The position numbers and the translations under genes were made by a program. The notes beneath the pieces were generated by a model. The model saw nothing but the letters and a program-made list of their open reading frames with translations, searched no databases and was not told the origin of the DNA. Source: Catenaria anguillulae PL171 (taxonomy: Eukaryota > Blastocladiomycota > Blastocladiomycetes > Blastocladiales > Catenariaceae). Taken from it: a stretch of 64,000 nucleotides of DNA. Of this stretch, positions 8,935 through 20,646 are shown one piece after another (the stretch's first letter is position 1; the number at the start of each line of letters is the position of its first letter). The stretch is taken from the NCBI GenBank assembly GCA_002102555.1, contig MCFL01000028.1, positions 124,001 through 188,000 of the forward strand, read 5' to 3'.

Positions 8935-11121
8935 TTAGGCGGTGAACTGCTTGGCGAACGACGAGCACACCTCGTTCAACTTGGCCTCAGTGTCCTTGGA
9001 AAGGTGACCCTCCTTGCGGATGGTGGCGAGCAACTCGGCGTGGTTGGACTTGAGGTGGGGCAGGAAGGCAGCCTCAAACTCGGTGATCTTCTTGGTGTCG
9101 ACGCGATCGAGATGGCCCTTAACACCGGCAAAGATGAGGGCAACCTGCTCCTCAACGGCAAGAGGTTGGTATTGGGGCTGCTTGAGAAGCTCGGTCAAAC
9201 GAGCACCACGGCCGAGCAAGAATTGGGTCGAGGCATCGAGATCGGAACCAAACTGGGCAAAGGCAGCAACCTCACGGTACTGGGCAAGGAAGAGCTTGAG
9301 GGAACCAGCGACTTGACGCATGGCCTTGACCTGGGCAGCGGAACCGACACGGGACACGGAGAGACCGACGTTAATGGCGGGGCGGATACCCTTGAAGAAG
9401 AGTTCGGCCTCCAAGAAGATCTGACCGTCCGTAATGGAAATCACGTTGGTGGGAATGTAGGCAGACACATCACCACCCTGGGTCTCGATGACGGGCAAGG
9501 CAGTCAAGGAACCGGCACCAAACTCGTCCGACATCTTGGCGGCACGCTCGAGGAGACGCGAGTGCAAGTAGAAGACGTCACCGGGGTAGGCCTCACGACC
9601 GGGGGGACGACGGAGCAAGAGCGACATTTGACGGTAAGCCACGGCCTGCTTGGACAGATCGTCGTAGATCATGAGGGCGTGCTTGCCGTTGTCACGGAAC
9701 CACTCGCCCATGGCGCAGCCAGAGTAAGGGGCCAAGAACTGGAGCGGGGCAGCCTCCGAGGCGGTGGCAGCAACCACAATCGAGTACTTGAGGGCATCGT
9801 TCTCCTCAAGAGTTTGCACAAACTGGGCAACGGTCGAGCGCTTTTGGCCAACGGCAACGTAGACACAGTAGAGCTTCTTGGACTCGTCGGCAGCGTCGTT
9901 CCAACGCTTTTGGTTGAGGATGGTGTCAAGAGCAACGGCGGTCTTGCCGGTTTGACGATCACCAATAATCAACTCACGCTGACCACGACCAATGGGCACC
10001 ATCGAGTCAATGCACTTGAGACCAGTTTGCATGGGCTCGTGCACAGACTTGCGGGGGATAATGCCGGGAGCCTTGACTTGGACACGGGACGATTGCACGT
10101 TCTTGAGCGGGCCCTTGCCGTCAATGGGGTTACCGAGACCGTCCACGACACGGCCAAGGAGACCAGCGCCAATCGGGACATCGACAATCTTGCCCGTGCG
10201 CTTGACAGTGTCGCCCTCCTTGATGAGACGATCGTTACCGAACACGACCACACCGACATTGTCGGCTTCCAAGTTGAGGGCCATGCCCTTGATGCCCGAC
10301 GAGAACTCGACCATCTCTTCGGCTTGGACATTCTTGAGACCGTACACACGGGCAATACCGTCACCAATCGAGAGCACACGGCCAGTCTCTTGCACGTCCA
10401 AGTTGGCCGACGAGCCAAGGATGCGCTCCTCGAGGATCGAAGAGAGCTCCGAAGCACCGGGCTTGGCGGCGGCAGCCTTGACGGCGGCGTTGGAGAAGGC
10501 GCGCTGGGTAGGGCGGACCTGTGCAATATGTGACAACAAGTGGACATCGAGTCCATGTGTCAGTCCATGTGATTCAATGGCGTCATCGAAAAGCGAGTCA
10601 AGGGAGTGTAAGTGTGCGCGGAATGGATGGATCAATGAGCCGTGAGGCCATTCAGACGGGAGCGAAACCACAAGCTCACCATCAGACCAAGAGCGTGTGC
10701 CCGTTGCGATCCCAGCCTTGCCATCGTTGGTGGCCCCTCGAGCCGTCGCGGCCAAAGGCGCTAACGAGTCACGGATCCGTCAGGATCATGGACGTGAATG
10801 GCAGCGACAGCAGCAGCAGGGCTGGGAGACGGTTCATGGTTGGTGATGGCTCGAGTCGGATCCGATGGTGGCCGGCTCTGGCCGGGGCGGCCACTTCGGT
10901 ATGGCGTCCATGGCAATGGCGGACATTGGCGACAGGGCATGCTAGGGTGAGTGGCCATGGTACCCTCGGCCCCAGGTCCAGGCACGTTCCGCACAAGGCA
11001 AGGGGCGGATGAGGTGGTTGGGCGGACGACGTTGTTGTGTTGGGGAGTGTGGAGACAGCAATCCAGAGGCATGAAGACGTACGAGGGCCACACGGGCAAC
11101 GGAGCGGGCAAGGAACGACAT
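8935..11121 (-). CDS. ATP1: Mitochondrial ATP synthase F1 subunit alpha
   Basis: The main exon 10518-8935 (528 codons) and a 13-codon first exon (11121-11083, [13 protein letters not shown]) join in phase 0 to give 540 residues, the normal length. The N-terminus is Arg-rich and amphipathic as expected of a mitochondrial presequence, continuing [12 protein letters not shown]. Family hallmarks include SSILEERI, the P-loop GDRQTGKTA, the [12 protein letters not shown] block, [20 protein letters not shown] and the arginine-finger motif [13 protein letters not shown]. It forms the catalytic head of complex V with the beta subunit. The first intron (10519-11082, 564 nt, GTACGT donor, TGCACAG acceptor) is far longer than any other intron here; I see no gene inside it. 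The gene is divergent from enkurin. Confidence 0.96.
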
Positions 11122-11647
11122 GATGAGGATGGTGGGTGGGGTAATGGGTGTGCTGATGGCGTTGCTTGAAATGGTTGGGTGTAAAGATGGCAAGGCAAGC
11201 AAAGAGAGACCCTCGAGAAAGACAAAGACAAGAAGGATCGGCTGCGCACTTGACGAGATGAGCAGATGATGGCGGCGTCTTTGGTTTTGGTTTGGCCGTG
11301 TGTTTGTGTGTTGACTGACGGGCCAGGAACAGATCGGGATCGCAATCGGACAGACTCATCTGATGGCATGCCGATTGGGCCGCCGATCCCTCCGCTTTCT
11401 GCCATCACATCCCACAATCACGTGATCTCGTGGTGGCCGGTCTCCGATCTGTCTTGCTGCAAACGCGTCACTTACTCACCTCGCTTGTCCGCACCGCCAT
11501 CCATCCACTGACGCATTGGTTCCCACCTGGCAGAAAATAGCCCAATGTCTGCTTCGTAACTTGTAAATGAATGCAATAGTCCATGCTTCCAGTAGTGTTC
11601 CACACACTCAGCATTCGTTTCCGCATCCACCCTCAAATTAATTGAAT
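11122..11647. promoter_or_regulatory. Divergent ATP1/enkurin intergenic promoter
   Basis: These 526 bases separate the divergent start codons of ATP synthase alpha and enkurin. A palindromic E-box TCACGTGA lies at 11418-11425; in fungi such CACGTG sites are typical for bHLH factors of the Cbf1/USF type. That it is used here is inference. Confidence 0.55.
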
Positions 11648-12781
11648 ATGGCCCGCGATCCACACCCCGTCGCCAAACCTGCTCCTGCCACGTCGCGCTC
11701 GTCCGCAACCAAAAAACCAGCCGCGACCATGGGCGCATCGGCAAAAAACACGGCCACAACCACCATAAAGAAGCCCACAGCCCCGACCTCTGCCCCCGCA
11801 AAGTCAACCACCACAGCCAAACCCACACCGAAACCCGCCGTGTCCTCCACCTCTGCCCCGCACCGCCGCTTCGCTGCCAACGGACCGGGCGGCGCAGCAA
11901 CCAAAGCCCGCGAACAAACGCGCGCCAACCCGCACGAATACGAAGTACACATCTACATCCCGCCGATCCCACAAGACCCCTTTGACGAGTCGGTGTATGA
12001 CCTGATCCCGATTGCCGTGACCCCGCCCGCAAAGCACGCGCGACACGTTTCCAAATTCGCGCCACTTGCTCGCCAAGAATACTGGTCGGGCACAAAGCCC
12101 ATGGCCAGCATGGGCCCGCTCAGGGTCGTGAGCCACGGGCCCGAGCGGTACCTCAAGCGCGGCGACGGCGACAAGCTCAAGCCCGAAGTACCCAAACATC
12201 ATCCGAATCGCTCAGTACGCAAGGCGCCTTTGCCCGAGGAGCCTGGGGTGATTCCGGGACCCAGCGGCACGGATTTCATCAAGAGCAATCGCGCCACCAT
12301 GGTGCATTCCGAGCCGCCTGCACCTGCCCCGGCGCCCAGGTCGTTTAGGCGCAAGGCAAACTATGGGCGCGCGCCAACGTACTTGGAACAACGCAAGATC
12401 GAGTTGGAGCAGATGCAGGAGGCGGCGTATCTCGAGTCCGGGGCGGCCGAATTGGCTGCCGAGGGTGCCGGTGCAGGTGCTGGCGGGGATATGGTCTTAT
12501 TGCCGGAATCGGAAAGGAGGGCCATTTTGGAAGGGCTCAGGGCTAATTGGGAAAAGTTGAACTCGGAGTATCAAAAGCTGTCGTTGACGGTCGATACCGT
12601 GCCAAAGATTGCCAGGTGTGTTGCCTCACCCTTTCCTTTCGCTCTTGACTATACGTCCCTGACTCGATCACTTCTTCTTTTGCGCCGCAGGAAGGTCAAC
12701 ATGGAGCAGCACCTCAAAAGGATCGAGGAGGATATTCTGCGCTTTTCGCACGAAAACATTTACGTCAAGTTTGAGCCTTGA
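11648..12781 (+). CDS. ENKUR: Enkurin-domain protein
   Basis: Exons 11648-12615 and 12691-12781 join across a 75-nt intron (GTGTGT donor, CGCCGCAG acceptor) to give 352 residues. A Thr/Ala/Pro-rich N-terminus is followed by the enkurin signature ESVYDLIP, and the C-terminus holds the enkurin domain: NYGRAPTYLEQRKIELEQM, then LPESERRAILEGLRANWEK, LTVDTVPKIARK and HLKRIEEDILRF. The intron is a multiple of three without a stop; excising it gives the expected spacing between VDTVPK and the last helix. Enkurin is an adaptor of ciliary and sperm-flagellar axonemes and a microtubule inner protein. The length exceeds animal enkurin (about 256) because of the low-complexity N-terminus. The ATG at 11648 is the first Met in frame. 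Confidence 0.88.
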   Translation: MARDPHPVAKPAPATSRSSATKKPAATMGASAKNTATTTIKKPTAPTSAPAKSTTTAKPTPKPAVSSTSAPHRRFAANGPGGAATKAREQTRANPHEYEVHIYIPPIPQDPFDESVYDLIPIAVTPPAKHARHVSKFAPLARQEYWSGTKPMASMGPLRVVSHGPERYLKRGDGDKLKPEVPKHHPNRSVRKAPLPEEPGVIPGPSGTDFIKSNRATMVHSEPPAPAPAPRSFRRKANYGRAPTYLEQRKIELEQMQEAAYLESGAAELAAEGAGAGAGGDMVLLPESERRAILEGLRANWEKLNSEYQKLSLTVDTVPKIARCVASPFPFALDYTSLTRSLLLLRRRKVNMEQHLKRIEEDILRFSHENIYVKFEP

Positions 12782-12897
12782 TTGTGGCCAGATGCACGGT
12801 TTGGCCCAGCCGGCTTTGGTCGCTTTGTTGTCACTTATTTACTCGCTGTCTGTTTCTTTTCCGCCATCAAAGTCTTTTGCCTAGATACTCGTTTATT

Positions 12898-14205
12898 CTA
12901 CATGATTGCTTTTTGCACATGAGTTTGTACCTCATCGCGCTCAACCCCACACCGAACCTCAAAACTCTCCTCCTCACCTCTCGCAGTAACCACAATGTGC
13001 GACTCGAGAGGATGATTCTCAATGCTCGCACCAGACATTCGCTTCGCACCACCTCCACCTTCGATGCGACGGCTCTCACTCGTCCCCTGCCTGCGCCGGC
13101 TGCGTCGTAGTCGCACTAATCGCTTAAACAAGATCTCGACCGTCAGCCCGGGAAATCCAGACATGGCCGCGACACAAAACCTGGGTGCAGCCGACATTTG
13201 CGATGCGCCGAGAACCATGGCGGATCCAACTACCCATGATAGAATAGACATGACGGATAGGAACTTGAACGTGAAGAGGATCGAGCTTTGAATGGGCGAG
13301 GACACTGCAGACGGGGTAGGCGTGCTTGGCGACGATGTTGGTCCCGGGAGATTTTGCTGTAGGAAACGCAGACTGAGGCATTTTCCTGTCGATGCGAGTG
13401 GTTGATGAGGGGATGCTGATGACGCTGGGATTTGACTAATGGATGATCCGATATGCAATCCATTGTCTGACCCAATGCCTACCGCCGCCGTCTTGCCTGA
13501 CGCCGATGCCCGGCTGGTCGATGAGCTAACATTCCCACTGCTGCTGCCACTCTTCGTCTTCAACCGCACAACACTCGACGACGAAAACGCAATTCGCGTA
13601 GTCCAAATCGTCGCGCCAACTCCAACAATCGGAAACACGAAATTGACATAGTAGAGCCAATCCGCGCCTTGATACTGCGCCCAGTACCCAGCGTTGCCCT
13701 CATGGTGGATCGCATCCATGGCCGTGAGCACCACATTCATGGGCGTGATGACAAGATTGAGCACAAGACCTGCCATCCACAGCCGTTGGCGAATCTTGTA
13801 ATCTTTCAAGCAAATGCTCGATGCCCGCTCGAGCTGGACAAGCGCCGCGATCCCGCCCACGGGTGCTTGAAATGCGAGTCGAATCGACATGTACTCTGGC
13901 CATAAACGGACTGCCGGAAAACATGGCGACATGTGTGCGTGGAACATGTCGTTGCACGCTTGGCCGATGAAGCACAGGCTGAGCGCAATCAGGAGCCAGC
14001 CGCGGCGGCCAACAGACCGCTGCGGTGAGAAGTGAAATGACGGCTGGTATGTAACGTGGGTGAGGAGAAAGTACAGACTCAAGTTGAAGACGGCGAGGAT
14101 GGGGGAAGTCACAGACAGAGTCTGGTACAGGGTGTGTTCAAAGTGCGGGAGAAGATAAGTTGTGGGCGTGCTGGTGCACATTGAAGGCATTGCTGATTCA
14201 TGCAT
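12898..14205 (-). CDS. Seven-helix membrane protein, family unknown
   Basis: A single 435-codon exon. I count seven hydrophobic segments: PILAVFNLSLYFLLTHV; GWLLIALSLCFIGQAC; LAFQAPVGGIAALVQL; MAGLVLNLVITPMNVVL; YYVNFVFPIVGVGATIW; then, after a Ser-rich loop of about 100 residues, LFTFKFLSVMSILSWVVG and a last one near FCVAAMSGFPGLTVEIL. The tail is basic then acidic and hydrophilic. The topology with a long loop before helix 6 resembles a GPCR-like receptor, but no receptor-family motif is recognised, so function stays open. The gene ends 116 bases from converging enkurin and begins 164 bases from the 3' end of REV3. The start could also be Met6 or Met9. Confidence 0.72.
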   Translation of the reverse strand: MHESAMPSMCTSTPTTYLLPHFEHTLYQTLSVTSPILAVFNLSLYFLLTHVTYQPSFHFSPQRSVGRRGWLLIALSLCFIGQACNDMFHAHMSPCFPAVRLWPEYMSIRLAFQAPVGGIAALVQLERASSICLKDYKIRQRLWMAGLVLNLVITPMNVVLTAMDAIHHEGNAGYWAQYQGADWLYYVNFVFPIVGVGATIWTTRIAFSSSSVVRLKTKSGSSSGNVSSSTSRASASGKTAAVGIGSDNGLHIGSSISQIPASSASPHQPLASTGKCLSLRFLQQNLPGPTSSPSTPTPSAVSSPIQSSILFTFKFLSVMSILSWVVGSAMVLGASQMSAAPRFCVAAMSGFPGLTVEILFKRLVRLRRSRRRQGTSESRRIEGGGGAKRMSGASIENHPLESHIVVTARGEEESFEVRCGVERDEVQTHVQKAIM

Positions 14206-14369
14206 GTGTTCGATTGCCGGCCTTGGATAAATGTGATCAGTGTCATCATGTTGAGGGCAGTAGCGGCAAAACGAGTTTGGTCATGTCGCAAAAGAAAAGG
14301 TGCGAACAACTTGGATTGGCACCAAGTCCACACGCGAAGAAAACGGTTTACATGTGTAAAAATAAAAAA

Positions 14370-17300
14370 TCAATCATCTATCTCTACCACTGCAGTCTCC
14401 GCTCCGTCACTGCTACCCACAACCCCAACCTGAACCGCAGCCTGCATCGCAGCCCTCCTTGCCCTCGCGGCCTTGACCCGATCATACAGCACAGCACACG
14501 CCAACGAGTCACACTCAATGTCCTCGACTCCCAGCGGACCAAGTTCGATACAATCCGTGCACAGCTGCGCGAGCGCCTTGTACCGCATTTCCGCCGCCCG
14601 TACCTTGCCCAGGACCTTGCGTGCCAGCTTGCCTGGATTTGCGCGGCACGTGTCACAAACGAGCACAAAGGCCGAGTTGTTCCCGCTCCCACCGCCACCA
14701 TTCTTTGCTTGCAAGGAACGCACACGTGCAGCGGGAACGACCATGTCGCACACTGCGCAGTGGCGCGACTGGTAGTACTGGTCCAACGTGATGCGCTTGA
14801 CCGAATCTGCGGCCGCCTGCCCAACCACTTTTCCCGCGACCTTGGGCATCTCGGCATACCATTCGCCAATATCTGCACCAAACAACTGAAACAAGCGGGT
14901 GAGCGCCGGAATGATCTGTTTGGAAATGTAATAGTGGGCGTGGACGCGAAACTCGGCGTGCTTGAGCACATCGCGCGGACACATGACTTGGTCAATGAGG
15001 CGGTCGCCGGGCGCGCCGTACGCGACAATGTAAGGGACGCGTTGACCGTATTGCGGCTCGGTACGCGGGTCGGCGCGCATCTTTTGCATGGACAAGTAGG
15101 CACCGGGCGGAGGAAGGACGCGATCGCTAAAGATGGCATCGGTGGGAAAACACGGATCAGAATGTCTGGTTCCATTCCAGTTTCGGAGAAGGAGATGGAA
15201 TGCGCACCTGTACTTGCCCAACTTGACCTCCTTGGCAATGATCAAGTCCTTGATGGGTATCCGCCCCTCCATCAACTTGCTAAACTGCCGCGTGACGTAT
15301 GCCTTGACCTTGCTCACGTCCCGATGGACAAAGAGCACTTCGAGTGCCGTCTTCATGATGATACCCGTTGCTGGACATCCATCGCGCCGGACAGTCTCGA
15401 TGCCCTTGGCGTCAAAGTCTGGCTCGGATTGGTCAGGCGACTCGTACTTGTGGCCAATGTACCGTTTCTTGGTCACGAGGATGCAGGGTAAGTACACCTT
15501 TTCGAATTTGAGATGGATGGGTTGCGGGTTGAGAGCCGAAACGGCGCGCGAGATGGCTTGACCTATGGAGAAAGCGTGTGGTTTGGTTGCGCCTTTGAGC
15601 TCAATAAAGAGACTATCTGCGACAACGACATCTCAACGTCAACAAACCATGTGGAAAGAAGCCGAGAGAGGACATGGAATGATACACGTACCAGTATCTC
15701 CGTAAACCACCCGGGCCCGCCAATCTGGATGCGAATTGATCAACTGAATGCCGCGCTCCAACGTTTCCCGACCCGTTTGGACAACCGCATCCCCCAACTC
15801 TACCATTGGCATCCTTCCCGAAAATGATGCAGCACAATACCCATAAATGACGTTGGCCAAGAGCTTGAGCGACAATTGCCTGAAATCCAGCAACCGCGTC
15901 ATGGCCTTGTTGTCCTTGTACAACTTGATGCTCTGCTTGACCATGACGCGCGTCTCGAGCAACTCGACAAGCAATTTGCCCAACAAGCCGCCGCGCTCGC
16001 TCGACTTGACAAACATGACGCCATTGGGCGTCACCGTGACCTTGTCCCTGGCCAACCCGCGCGGCATTTCGTATGCCTCGTCGCACCCCAGCTTGGCCGC
16101 GACTTCCTTCCCACCCCTCACGAGCTTGCCAACGCACGTCGAAAAGCACAAGTTGTAGGCAATCATGATGCTCGGATACAAACTCTGGAAATCCAACACG
16201 ACCACCGGGTCCACATACAGCGCTGACTCGGGCTCCATGACGAGCGGCGTGCATTCTGCTGCGCGCTGAGCAGCAACCTGCTGGCGTGTTGGCGACAACA
16301 AGATGTACCCGAGCCTGCGCGCGAGCCGCATCATGACCGCCTCGACCCGATACTGTGACCCGCGCGTCAGCACGCCCATAAACTCGATGCCGTATACACG
16401 CGCAAACTCGGCCGTGCGATCCAGGTAGCTGCCTGCCACCATGAGTTGCATGCACGCCAGCGTGCGCCGGACGCACACTTGGACGGTGCGGTGGCGCGTG
16501 CGTGGGTCCGTGTACCAACGGGTCAGGAGGGAGGGTGGGAAGCGCGGGAATCGGCGTTTCAGGACGTGGGCCACGGTCGATTCCAGCGAGTAGTCGGTCA
16601 GGTTGATTTCCGATCGGAGGAGTCGCCACACATTGAGAATGAGGCGGCCCGCGACCGAGAAGGACGAGCCTTTGCGGTAGCCCCAAGCGTTGAGCGTGCG
16701 CGTGTCGAGTTGGGTGCGGCGAGTGATGGTGCGTGCGAGGTCAAGCGTGAGGTCGAATCCTGCGTATGGTACAATGAATGTGGGTGATTGGCAAATGAGG
16801 CAGCGTAGGTCAACAGGAGCAAGCCATACGAACCGTAAATGCGATGACATCGTTCAATCAAGTACCCCCACGACCCGCCATGCAGCTCGTACCCGAGCAG
16901 TGCGTCTGGGTCCCATTTGCGTGTGAGGGCAATCAGGCCTTGAAACATGTCAGCCTCGGTCGCAAATACCTGCGTCCGTGATGGCGCCAGATGCCGGTGA
17001 TCTTTTTCGGCGTCAACAGAGAGCACGCCCCACCTATATCACATGTGCAATCATAAGCATCAGAAGAGCGTTGACCACGGTCGCGAAAAAAAAAGGTGGT
17101 TCGTGCAAGTATGTCTCACCGCCATCTGTCTCCACCCCAGCATCCGAATACAAGACCCACGTAACTGCCTGGACCGCATCCACGGCCGGATCCGGCATCA
17201 GCTCGCCACGCGAATTTGCATGCACCTCCACTCCAAGACACAGCAGGGCATTGGGCTCGCCCACCAGCTCAGCCGCCGATGTGCCGCCCGCCCGACCGCG

Positions 17301-20300
17301 GCCGCCCACCTTGCCCGGTGTGGCCATTTGCGACACGTCAGGCGACGCGGCCTGCGAGTAGCCGCCAGGATACTTTTCGAGTTGCGATAGGTTCTTTGCA
17401 TGCGCGCGCCGCGGCTGCACCTGCACGTTGGTCGGCAACTTTAACGCACATGCGCGAACGGCTTCTGCAACGCTGGGTGGAGCCCGAGCATACGTCCAAA
17501 ACGCGGCCGCGGGCCCGCAAATCGCACTGCCAGGGCTGCTTGCGCTCTTGGAACCCACGCCAGCCGTCACTCTGGAAAATGGCGGCAGTTTGGACACGTC
17601 GCCCTTGATATGAAGCGGGATCTTGTACTCGCGGCCCGCAAATGTGCGTGCGCGCGCGGCAATGTGTGCATCCTTGATGTCGCCGTAAAACGGGGGCTGG
17701 TGGATTTCGAGCGGCAGATTGGCTGCCAGAAGTGCTTGCTCGCATTCGGTCACGGTCGGTGGCGATAGCGCGTACACGTGCAAGCCAGGCAGCGGACGGG
17801 CGGCGATGAAGGGCGATGCAGGTCCGAGTGCAGAGGGTCTGCGTGAGGGGATTTGTGTTGGTGGAAGCATGGGTAGTCGACGTTCGGGACCGGGACGCGG
17901 CGTAGGTGAGATTTGGTGCTCAACATCGACAAGAACGCTGGTATCCACTTGATCCAGACTGGTCGAGCAGCTTGCCTGGACGGTTTCTGGTGACCTCGTC
18001 GATGGCAGTGTCGATGGGACATAAGTGACATCTGCTCGGCTCGCGCGCGCCTCGTTGTCCTTACCGCCAGCCAAGAGCTCGTGTGCACCTGTCATGAGCC
18101 GCCACTCGCTGTGCGCTCTGCTCCCGGCCCGTGGCCGTGCAGGCGACCATACTTCGGCGTCGTCCCTTGGCGACCAAGTCCCGAGCGGCACAGATACACA
18201 TGGGATCGAGTCCAACTCCAAGTCGTCGGCATCCTGGCGCGCAAGATGCTCGTTGGCAATTGCGGAAAATGTTGGCAGGTCTGGCGGCAGCGTGTCTGCA
18301 AACTTGTGCAACGGAGGGCCCTTGCGTCGGTGACGTTTGCGGGGCGGGGGTGCAACTGCGTCGTCGTCGTTGCCTGACGAGTCACCCGGTCCGTTGAATT
18401 GCGGAATGGTGGTGGTGGTTGGTGGGTGCGATGGCCGAAAAGAAGGGTGGTCGTCGAGGTCGAAATCATCATCGCTGTCATCGTGCTGGACTTGGCGTGG
18501 AGGGTCCGAGTCAACGGCCATGTCATCGTGGTCGTTCAAGGGTTGGAAATTATCAAACTGGTCCGCGGCAGCTTGAAACACGGCATCATCATCATCGTCC
18601 ATCAGCCCGAAGCCATGCGCATGTTCTTGATCGTGCCCACCGTTTGGCACCTTGGCGTCGCCAAAGTCGTCTTCGATTTCGCTCTCCACATCCTGTGACT
18701 CTTGGGCAAGCATTTGCTCGAGGACCTGCTGTGTCAACCGGAGATCCACCTGGTCGCCCATCTCGTCGACATTTTGCGATGCCGGTGGCGTGATCTTGTC
18801 CGTGTCCTCCGAGTCCTGCTGGGATGGCGCCCGTTGCGAGAGCGCCGCGTGTGCACGCTGCGAAAAGGCCACCAGGTCCGGATACATGCGCCACGCCGCG
18901 TCGTGGCCGAATCCCTCGTGGCCTTGGTCCACGACTGGTTGCACTTGGGCTGCCTCGGGAGCCGCTGCCGCCGCCAAATCTGGCCGAAACCCCGTGGGCC
19001 ACAAGAAACTGACAGATTCTTGAATCCATGGGATCGCATCGAGCGCTTGGTGCCCCTCTGGATCCACAAGGTCTGCCTGGGTGTGCTCGCGGGCATTACG
19101 TGCGGCAAACACGGCATCCAATTCGGATGTCCACCTGGGCTTGTCGCACGGCGACTCGACATGTGTACGCGATTCTGAGGGTGGGGTTGAGTAGGCGGGC
19201 AAGCCGAGGGCAGAACGGCGACGTGCTTCTTCGTCCCAGATGGCATCGAGCGACGAAATGAGAAACCGTGAAGCAGGGGACGAAGGAGAAGGACCATGGG
19301 TGGTGGTCGCCTGGGTGAGCGATTGCAATGGCGATAGACCTGACGCGGCACTTGTCCGCCGCCATTCGCGTTGGCGCGTGTGGTAATTGACAATCATGCA
19401 AGCGTGCACGTCGACCTCAAGGTCGCAGTAGGTTGCCCGTTGGCCCGCCGTGGGATACCTTGCCGTGTTCCACACGGGAACGCCTTGGGCATGGGATGGT
19501 GGGCGAGCAAGCGCGTCCGACAAGTGCATCCATCCCATGCCGTCGAGGGCATGGTCAGCGAGAAACTGTAAGTGGTAAGGGAAATGCGATTCGAGCGGCT
19601 GCATGGGTGTGTGCAAGATGGCGCCTGACGCGAGAAGTTGAGCGAGGCGGGTGAGGAGGGAAGGGTCCACGAGGTGGATCTTCAGGTAGACGTGTGGGTG
19701 GGTATGGTAGCCGTAGAAGGGGAGGGCGCGGATGGGGTGGATGGCAATGACGTGTGGTTGTACTTTGTGTGTATCATTGGGATGACGGAGATTGACGATA
19801 GGTGGGGTTGGCGGTGGCAGCTCGGGTAGTACCTCTTGATCCGGTTGAGACGCTGACTGGGAATGGGGCTGTGATGAGGTATTTGGGGGTGCACCTTGGG
19901 GTCGCGAACGGGAAGCGTGAGAGGCAGACAAGGACAAGGCCGTGTTGATGGCAGTCCCCAAACGGTGGATGAATGCTTGGAGCTGATCAGCACCTCCCGT
20001 GTACGTGTACTTGACGAGCAGGTACGGGTACACGCCGTGAATGTGGACACAGGCTGCCTTTGCCCTTGCCTTTGCCCTTGCCGATGCCGTTGTGGCATTC
20101 GTTGTTGACCCCGCATTCGCATTCGCATTCGCATTCGCATTCACAGCAAGCTGGTAGGTGCCAAAGACACGCAAGACGGGCACTTTGGGCAGCCGGGTCA
20201 TTGCACTCGTACTTGAATCAGTGACCGACGCTGACAGAAAGGGCGCGACTTGACGGTCAAGTGGACCCGGAGCAACCAGCACATGGTCGATGGTGGCAAT

Positions 20301-20360
20301 GCGCACCGACAGAACAGCGCCAGTGCCAGTGCCAGTGCCAGAGCGATTGCAATTGTCCAT
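14370..20360 (-). CDS. REV3: DNA polymerase zeta catalytic subunit Rev3
   Basis: Five exons: 20360-~17152, 17033-16834, 16759-15692, 15616-15208 and 15126-14370, about 1,880 residues. The N-terminal domain (PKVPVLRVFGTYQ, HIHGVYPYLLVKY, LPFYGYH) is followed by about 650 disordered acidic/Ser-rich residues. The B-family polymerase then shows DPDALLGYELHGGSWGYL, motif A (DFQSLYPSIMIAYNLC), motif B (KLLANVIYGYCAASFSGRMP) and motif C (VVYGDT/DSLF, split by an intron). The C-terminus carries paired cysteines CAVC, CDTC, CTDC and CDSLAC, i.e. the zinc and iron-sulphur modules. Rev3 extends mismatched or damaged primers in translesion synthesis. The exon 1/2 junction is uncertain: the better donor (GTGAGA, 17119) leaves the frame off by one, whereas a weaker GTATTC at 17151 keeps it. 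Confidence 0.93.
20113..20142 (-). repeat. GCATTC hexanucleotide repeat coding (Asn-Ala)n in REV3
   Basis: Five tandem GCATTC units on the plus strand are read on the minus strand as alternating Asn-Ala residues in the N-terminal domain of Rev3. A second hexanucleotide repeat (CCAGTG, about four units, 20319-20340) encodes Gly-Thr repeats near its start. Both are in frame and may vary in length between strains. Confidence 0.85.
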
Positions 20361-20646
20361 CTTGTGGAAATTTCATTCATTGGTTCATTGCTATAAGTGA
20401 AGTGTCAATGTCCAGTGAGTGACTCACTCATTCTCAAGCTTGTCAAATGTTCAGCATCGAAATGGAGATGGATCGGAGTGGCTGTAAATATGAAACATTA
20501 AAAATGTCCTTTTCAAACGATTTCTAAACATTAATTTCATGGGAGACATCTTTTTTATTGACTTAACTCAAGCAGTGAAGGATAACATGAATTTTAATCA
20601 CACTCGATGAAATGAAATCACTCGACCAAGTCTCTCTTCTCCAACC
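20361..20646. promoter_or_regulatory. Bidirectional REV3/TAF7 promoter
   Basis: The divergent start codons of REV3 and TAF7 are 286 bases apart. The interval is AT-rich compared with both genes and should contain both promoters. No specific factor site is recognised. Confidence 0.55.

Noticed and set aside
9014..10645. Long plus-strand frames antisense to ATP synthase alpha (including one of 546 codons)
   Set aside because: They arise because the highly biased codons of ATP1 leave the opposite strand free of stops; the sense protein is unmistakable.
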